Shown here: positions 58,771-64,000 of the stretch, piece by piece
How the letters are laid out: each line of letters begins with the position of its first letter
How positions within the stretch are numbered: position 1 is the stretch's first letter
NCBI RefSeq assembly: GCF_039529775.1
Contig: NZ_BAAANL010000001.1
Location: 310,001-374,000 of the forward strand
DNA: 64,000 nucleotides
Direction: 5' to 3'
From: Myceligenerans crystallogenes
Lineage (GTDB): Bacteria > Actinomycetota > Actinomycetes > Actinomycetales > Cellulomonadaceae
The notes under the pieces: generated by a model
Databases searched by the model: none
Told to the model about the DNA's origin: nothing
Seen by the model: the letters and a program-made list of their open reading frames with translations, nothing else
Made by a program: the position numbers and the translations under genes

Positions 58771-60065
58771 CGACGACGGCGACCCGGCCGCCCGTCACCA
58801 CTCCCACGACGTCGCCGCCGGGCAAGGGCAAGGCACGGACCACCGCGGGCCGGGGGCCGGCGCGGGACCGCGGCCTGGAGGCCCGGCGTGCCGTGCGCCG
58901 CGGCTGGCTCGCGGCCGCGGCCTTCAGCGGCTTCGGCGTCGCGGTGCTGGTCGTGGCCGTGGCCGCCTGGATCGCGGGCCTGACCTTCAGCTGGGTCGAG
59001 GTGCTGATCGTGGCGGTGCTGCTGACCGTGACCCTCGTCGCGGCGACCGTGTTCGTGCTGGGCAGGTTCCGCTACACCGTGGTGCTCGACCTCGCCCAGC
59101 GCCGCGTCACCGTCGGCGACCGCGCCGTGGGGCGCCTCGACGTGCGCAACGACTCCGGCCGCGCGGTGCTGCCGTCGGTGATGGAGCTGCCGGTGGGCAC
59201 GGGTACCGCCGCCTTCCCGGTGCCGCGCCTCAAGGCGGGCGGGGCGCACGAGGAGATCTTCACGATCCCGACCCGGCGCCGCTCCGTCATCTCGGTGGGC
59301 CCGGTGAAGTCCGTGCGCGCCGACCCGCTCGGCCTGCTGCGCCGCGAGGTCGTCTGGACGGAGCCCGAGGAGCTGTTCGTGCACCCGCAGGTGAAGAACC
59401 TGATGGGCTCCAACACCGGCTTCTTCAAGGACCTCGAGGGCCGCGTCACGACCGACATCTCCAACTCGGACGTGTCGTTCCACGCGCTGCGCAACTACGT
59501 GCCCGGCGACGACCGGCGCCACATCCACTGGAAGACGACCGCCCGCACGGGCCAGCTCATGGTGCGCCAGTTCGAGGAGACCCGGCGGTCCCACCTGGCA
59601 GTACTGCTCAGCACGCGCGCCGAGGACTACGCGAGCGAGGAGGAGTTCGAGCTCGCCGTCAGCGTCTGCGGCTCGCTCGGTCTCCAGGCGATCCGCGAGG
59701 ACCGCGGCGTCACCGTCATGGTGAACGACACCGGGAACCTCCGCGGCGACCACCGCACGCGCCTCCTGGACGACCTGTCCCGCATCGAGCTGAGCTCCAC
59801 GAGGTCGACGCTCGCGGACCTCGCCCGGATCGCGGGCACCACGGTCAACGACGCCTCCGTGATGTCGTTCATCACGGGCAGCCTGGTCACGCCGACCGAG
59901 CTGCGTTCGGCGTCGGCGCGCCTGCCCGCGGGCGTGCAGGTGATGGCCATCCAGTGCGTGCCCGGGGCGTCCCTGTCGCGGCACGCGATCGCCGAACTGG
60001 GCGTGCTCACGCTCGGCAAGCTCGGCGACCTCCCGCTCGCACTGCGAAAGATGAGTGACGGATGA
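58767..60065 (+). CDS. DUF58 domain membrane protein
   Basis: 432 residues from the ATG at 58767, inside the moxR stop. A Pro/Thr/Lys-rich N-terminus, two membrane helices (about 48-95), then a beta-rich domain and the DUF58 signature FHALRNYVPGDDRRHIHWKTTARTGQLMVRQFEE. DUF58 proteins have a vWA-like fold and pair with MoxR. ATGA overlap with the transglutaminase-like gene completes the usual three-gene set. Confidence 0.9.
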   Translation: MTTTATRPPVTTPTTSPPGKGKARTTAGRGPARDRGLEARRAVRRGWLAAAAFSGFGVAVLVVAVAAWIAGLTFSWVEVLIVAVLLTVTLVAATVFVLGRFRYTVVLDLAQRRVTVGDRAVGRLDVRNDSGRAVLPSVMELPVGTGTAAFPVPRLKAGGAHEEIFTIPTRRRSVISVGPVKSVRADPLGLLRREVVWTEPEELFVHPQVKNLMGSNTGFFKDLEGRVTTDISNSDVSFHALRNYVPGDDRRHIHWKTTARTGQLMVRQFEETRRSHLAVLLSTRAEDYASEEEFELAVSVCGSLGLQAIREDRGVTVMVNDTGNLRGDHRTRLLDDLSRIELSSTRSTLADLARIAGTTVNDASVMSFITGSLVTPTELRSASARLPAGVQVMAIQCVPGASLSRHAIAELGVLTLGKLGDLPLALRKMSDG

Positions 60066-62521
60066 GTTACGAGGAGACCACTCGCGGCGGTGCGCGCCGC
60101 GGGATCAGCCCGGACGGCAGCCGGCCGAGCGGCCTCACCGGTTCGAGCACCCGCGACGGCGGCACGACGCGGAACTACGCCGCCAGCCGTCCGCGCGCCC
60201 TGACCAGGGGCGCCTGGTTCGACCTGGGCGCCGTCGCGCTCATGTGCGGTGCGATCGTCATCGGCTTCGCCCCGGTGTGGGGCACGCCCGGCTACCTGAT
60301 CCCCACCGTGGGCGGCACGGTGCTCGGTCTGGCCATCGCCTGGCTGTGCGCCTGGCGCCGCTGGCCCGCCGTGACGGTGGCCGCCCTCGCCGTCGTCGGC
60401 TACCTGCTGTTCGGCGCCGCGCTGGCGCTGCCGCGCGACGCGATCGCCGGGGTGATCCCGAGCCTGACGACGCTGCGTGAGCTGCTGCTCGGGGCGGTGC
60501 AGGGCTGGAAGTCGTTCGTGACGACGGTTCCCCCGCTGGCCTCGTTCCCGGAGCTCGCCGTCGTCCCCTACCTCATGATGTTGCTGATCGCGCTCGTGGC
60601 GGGGAGCATCGCGCTGCGCGCGCGGTACGCGTCGTGGGCGCTCGTGCCGATCGTCCTCGGGTTCGCCGGCGTCATCCTGATGGGCACGCTCGACGTCGCC
60701 CTGCCGGTCGTGCAGGGTCTGGCCATCGCGATCATCGGCCTGCTGTGGGGCGGCGTGCGCGCGATGGGCGCCCGCGTCGGCACGCACTCGATCAGCACGG
60801 AGCAGAGCCGCGAGGCCACCCGCCGCCTCACCTGGTACCGGGTGCGCACGGGCGCGGTCATCCTCGGCGTCGCCGCCCTCGCGGCCGGCTTCGCCGGTCC
60901 CGCGCTGCTGCCCGGCGGCGAGCGCGTGGTGCTGCGCGAGGAGATCGTGCCGCCGCTCGACATGCACGAGTTCGCGACACCGCTCTCCTCGTTCCGGTAC
61001 TACAGCGAGGACGCCAAGGAGGCGGAGATCCTGCGGATCACCGGCCTGCCGGAGATGGCCCGGGTCCGCCTCGCCACGCTCGACCAGTACGACGGCGTGG
61101 TCTACGACGCCACCGGCAAGGGCGGCGCCACCGGTACCTTCTCCCGGGTCGGCGAGCAGATCGTCACCCAGGCCGAGGGCACCCCGGCCACCATCGAGGT
61201 CACCTCGGTCGGGTACGACGACGTCTGGGTGCCGGCGGTCGGCGATCTGACGGGCGTGCACTGGACGGGCCCGCGCGGGTCGGAGCAGTCGCTCGGTACG
61301 TACTACAACAAGGAGACCGAGACCGCGGTCGCGCTGTCGGGGCTCGAGCCGGGCGACACCTACACGCTCGAGACATTGCTCACCGCGCCTCCCTCGGAGG
61401 AGGACCTGAAGGACGCCACGATCGCCGAGGTCGATCTCCCGGCCACCGAGAAGACGGCGCTGCCGGGGCAGATCGCGCCGAAGACGGCCCAGTTCATCGG
61501 CGACAAGACCGACCAGGCCGAGAAGCTGTTCCTCATCCGTGACGCGCTCGAGGCCGCCGGGATCCTGGCGACGGGCTCCGAGGGCGCCGCCCCGGCGCGC
61601 CCGGGACACGCCGCCGAACGCCTGGACTCGATGCTCGACGACGAGGACATGATCGGCGAGGAGGAGCAGTTCGCCACCGCGTTCGCGCTGATGGCCCGCC
61701 AGGCCGGCATCCCGGCCCGCGTGGTCATGGGCTTCCGCGAGGACGACGAGAGCGAGGAGCGTCCCGCCGGCGAGGAGTGGACCGTCCTCGGCTCGGACGT
61801 GCACGCGTGGATCGAGGTGCCGTTCGAGGAGTACGGCTGGGTGCCGGTCGACGTCAACCCCGACGAGGACACCAAGGTCCAGCCGCAGCCGCAGACCAAG
61901 GACGTCCCCAAGCCCCCGGTCCTCGAGGAGCCGGAGCCGCCGGAGGAACCCGAGCAGAACAAGGCCGGGAGCGTCGAGGACGACGAGCAGGACGAGGCCG
62001 ACAACGACGGTTTCGACTGGGGCAAGCTGCTGGTGATCCTGCTCGCGGTGGCGATCCCGCTGATCCTGGTCCTGCTGCCGATCCTGGTCATCCTCGCCTA
62101 CAAGGCGCGCCGCCGGACCCGGCGGCGCAACGCCGAGGAGCTCTCCGACCGGTTCAGCGGCGGCTGGCACGAGGTGGTCGATGTCGTGACCGATCTGGGG
62201 ACGTCCGTGCCCCGATCGGCGACACGCCGTGAAGGTGCTGGCCTTATAGCGACAAAGCACGAGACGCCAGGCACACTGATGCTCGCGCACCAGGCGGACG
62301 CCACGGTGTTCAGCGGGCGGCAGCCGTCCCAGGCCGAGGTCGACTCCTTCTGGAAGGAGGTGGACACGGTCATCGGGGGCCTACGCTCGTCCGTGAACAC
62401 CCGGCAGAGGATCGCCGCGGCGTTGTCGCTGCGGAGCGTCCGCGCGCGGATGGCGGGCGGACGCGGGTTCCTCGCCGCGTGCGCTGACCTGGTGAGGCGA
62501 GGCCCGAAGGAGAAACGATGA
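60062..62521 (+). CDS. TgpA-like transglutaminase-fold membrane protein lacking the catalytic Cys
   Basis: 819 residues. About seven or eight membrane helices in residues 50-295, an extracytoplasmic region with a transglutaminase-type domain at about 500-605, a Pro/Glu-rich linker, one more helix near 660-682 and a cytoplasmic tail. The domain reads GEEEQFATAFALMARQAGIPARVVMGF, then SDVHAWIEV and GWVPVDVNP. H581 and D597 of the triad are present, but the cysteine expected in G-x-C-x-Q-F is E534 (GAG at 61661-61663). It is therefore probably a non-catalytic, scaffolding or binding member. ATGA overlaps on both sides. Confidence 0.85.
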   Translation: MSYEETTRGGARRGISPDGSRPSGLTGSSTRDGGTTRNYAASRPRALTRGAWFDLGAVALMCGAIVIGFAPVWGTPGYLIPTVGGTVLGLAIAWLCAWRRWPAVTVAALAVVGYLLFGAALALPRDAIAGVIPSLTTLRELLLGAVQGWKSFVTTVPPLASFPELAVVPYLMMLLIALVAGSIALRARYASWALVPIVLGFAGVILMGTLDVALPVVQGLAIAIIGLLWGGVRAMGARVGTHSISTEQSREATRRLTWYRVRTGAVILGVAALAAGFAGPALLPGGERVVLREEIVPPLDMHEFATPLSSFRYYSEDAKEAEILRITGLPEMARVRLATLDQYDGVVYDATGKGGATGTFSRVGEQIVTQAEGTPATIEVTSVGYDDVWVPAVGDLTGVHWTGPRGSEQSLGTYYNKETETAVALSGLEPGDTYTLETLLTAPPSEEDLKDATIAEVDLPATEKTALPGQIAPKTAQFIGDKTDQAEKLFLIRDALEAAGILATGSEGAAPARPGHAAERLDSMLDDEDMIGEEEQFATAFALMARQAGIPARVVMGFREDDESEERPAGEEWTVLGSDVHAWIEVPFEEYGWVPVDVNPDEDTKVQPQPQTKDVPKPPVLEEPEPPEEPEQNKAGSVEDDEQDEADNDGFDWGKLLVILLAVAIPLILVLLPILVILAYKARRRTRRRNAEELSDRFSGGWHEVVDVVTDLGTSVPRSATRREGAGLIATKHETPGTLMLAHQADATVFSGRQPSQAEVDSFWKEVDTVIGGLRSSVNTRQRIAAALSLRSVRARMAGGRGFLAACADLVRRGPKEKR

Positions 62522-64000
62522 CGGACGTGGTGTGCGGCGGGTGCATGTCGCGGCAGCCTGCGGGGACGCAGTACTGCGGCGTGTGCGGACGCGAGTTCCC
62601 GCGCACGGGCAGGCCCGTGGTCGCGCAGGAGCAAGGGCCGCAGAGTGCTGTCCAGCAGCAGGCCGGGAGCTACGGGAGCCAGGGTGCTGACATCCCGTAC
62701 CACCAGCCCAGCCGGATCGAGGAGGACTTCCACACCGGGACCCTCGTCCCGGTGCGTCCGGCTGCCCCTGCCGCCGCGCCCGAGGCCGTGTACGCGCACG
62801 TCGGCAAGCGGATCGTCGCGTACCTGATCGACGGCGCGGTGAGCGGCCTCCTGTTCGGGATCCCCTACGGGATCGCGCTCGCGATGGCGCAGCCGCCCGC
62901 GGGCGAGACCTCCGTCAGCGCGACCGAGGCCCAGGCGATGGTCACCACCTGGATGGTGGGGCTGGGCATCGGGCTCGTCCTGATGCTCGCCTGGAGCATC
63001 TCGATGTGGGTCTGGGAGGGGAAGTCCGGCAAGACCCTGGGCAACCTCGCCCTCGGGATCCGCACGGTCGCGGCCCGCGGCCTCGGCCCGATCGGCTTCG
63101 GGCGGGCGTTCCTGCGCCCGTTCCTGATCGGCGTGAGCAACATCGTGCCGGGCGTGGGGCCGATCCTGATGCTCCTCAGCCCCTTGTTCGACAACAGCGG
63201 GCGCAAGCAGGGCTGGCACGACAAGGCGGCGAACGCCGTCGTCGTCGACGCGACGAGGAAGCCCGCGCCCGAGGTGGCCGGCTTCCACCCGGAGGCGCGC
63301 CAGGTCACCTCCGCCACGGGCCTGCCCGCGCCCGCCCCGGTCCAGGGGCAGCTCGCGGCCGCGAGCGGCACCGCCAGCCCGGGCGCCCTGCGTGCCGCCG
63401 GGCAGGCGTACAGCAACGCGGCGGCGGCGTCCGGCCAGTACCCGGCCGGGTCCGGCCAGTACCCGGCCGCGTCCGGGCAGCAGCCCGGCGAGCCGGCGCC
63501 GTACCAGCAGCCCGCCGCGCAGGCGCCCGCGTCGTTCACGCCCGACGGTTCGGCCGCCGCCCCCGATCCGTGGTCGTTCCCGAGGTTGGGGGAGCCGGCG
63601 GCCGGTGCGGGCCTGATCACCGACGTGCCCGGCTCGTCGCCGGGGGGCCCGGCCGGCGGCGGGGCCGGGACGCCCGGCGGCCCGCAGCCCGGGCAGCAGC
63701 CGGGGCAGTTCCCGCAGAGCGGGCAGTTCCCGCCCGTCCAGCCGCCCGCCCAGCAGGCGGGCGGCGTCGCGCCGTCGGCCCCGAACCCGTTCCCGCCCGT
63801 GTCGTCCGCGGCGCCGTCCCCCTTCCCCCCGACGTCGTCGGCCACGCCCTCGCCGCCCGCGACGCCGAACACCCCGCCGCCGCTGACGGCCGCGAACACG
63901 ATCCCCGAACACCCCGTCCTGGAGACGTCGCCGTACCCGCCGGTCTCCCAGCCGCGGCAGCGGGAATCCCAGCCCACCCGGGCCGTGAGCTTCGACGAGC
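62518..64000 (+). CDS. Zinc-ribbon/RDD membrane protein, 3' end outside the window
   Basis: Open from the ATG at 62518 (ATGA overlap) to the window edge; 494 residues visible. An N-terminal zinc ribbon (CGGCMSRQ... YCGVCGREF), a linker, then an RDD domain with three helices (AHVGKRIVAYLIDGAVSG, TWMVGLGIGLVLMLAWSI, LLSPLFDNSGRKQGWHDKAANAVVVD). From about residue 255 the sequence is Pro/Gly/Gln/Ala-rich with repeated SGQYPA units. Related genes in such clusters often end in an FHA domain, and the last visible residues (TRAVSFDE) would fit a lead-in, but the end is not seen. Confidence 0.8.
   Translation, partial: MTDVVCGGCMSRQPAGTQYCGVCGREFPRTGRPVVAQEQGPQSAVQQQAGSYGSQGADIPYHQPSRIEEDFHTGTLVPVRPAAPAAAPEAVYAHVGKRIVAYLIDGAVSGLLFGIPYGIALAMAQPPAGETSVSATEAQAMVTTWMVGLGIGLVLMLAWSISMWVWEGKSGKTLGNLALGIRTVAARGLGPIGFGRAFLRPFLIGVSNIVPGVGPILMLLSPLFDNSGRKQGWHDKAANAVVVDATRKPAPEVAGFHPEARQVTSATGLPAPAPVQGQLAAASGTASPGALRAAGQAYSNAAAASGQYPAGSGQYPAASGQQPGEPAPYQQPAAQAPASFTPDGSAAAPDPWSFPRLGEPAAGAGLITDVPGSSPGGPAGGGAGTPGGPQPGQQPGQFPQSGQFPPVQPPAQQAGGVAPSAPNPFPPVSSAAPSPFPPTSSATPSPPATPNTPPPLTAANTIPEHPVLETSPYPPVSQPRQRESQPTRAVSFDE

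Overview
The window is high-GC DNA from an actinobacterium, most likely a Micrococcales relative of the Cellulomonas/Promicromonospora group. The evidence is menaquinone biosynthesis beside a 14-gene complex I operon, an actinobacterial Tad (Flp) pilus locus, GTG/TTG starts, ATGA/GTGA gene overlaps and several apparently leaderless promoters. No rRNA, tRNA, CRISPR array, insertion sequence or replication origin was recognised.

1-3.8 kb: the 3' end of an unknown gene, a DUF4190/septum-formation-type membrane protein, isochorismate synthase (menF) and demethylmenaquinone methyltransferase (menG). 4.0-22.4 kb: a geranylgeranyl-reductase-type flavoprotein (probable menJ) followed by nuoA-nuoN on the + strand. 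The menG/menJ gap carries a perfect CRP/GlxR-type palindrome. The three gaps in the otherwise tightly packed menJ-nuo operon are bridged by mini-ORFs, and two of these gaps hold related hairpin elements with different but self-complementary stems. 22.5-23.6 kb: a polyprenyl diphosphate synthase, which could make the menaquinone side chain. This stretch therefore encodes quinone synthesis together with the main quinone-reducing enzyme.

23.7-29.6 kb: a region of visibly lower GC that looks like an accessory island. It holds an ImmA/IrrE-type metallopeptidase coupled to a seven-helix membrane protein, an XRE regulator with its own operator, a two-gene ABC exporter behind interleaved palindromes, a secreted permuted NlpC/P60-like protein and a lipoprotein. 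29.8-33.0 kb: an 813-residue protein that starts with a Flp-pilin domain closely resembling the pilin encoded 3 kb away, followed by a separately promoted small gene and a 40-residue zinc-ribbon peptide. I read this as a candidate pilin-headed effector/immunity locus; the toxin role is inference.

33.0-44.4 kb: a minus-strand Tad operon reading, from its promoter end, unknown membrane protein, cpaB, a CpaE-TadE fusion, tadE, tadA, tadB, tadC, histidine kinase, response regulator, flp, an OmpA-domain lipoprotein and a TadG-like protein. No prepilin peptidase gene is present in the window. 44.7-45.1 kb: a DUF192 protein.

45.3-64 kb: two tandem giant paralogous surface proteins (about 2,030 residues each; bacterial Ig-like plus fibronectin III repeats), then moxR, a DUF58 gene, a transglutaminase-like membrane protein whose catalytic cysteine is replaced by glutamate, and a zinc-ribbon/RDD protein that runs off the window. 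The last four genes are chained by 4-nt overlaps and probably act together in assembly or control of the cell-surface proteins.
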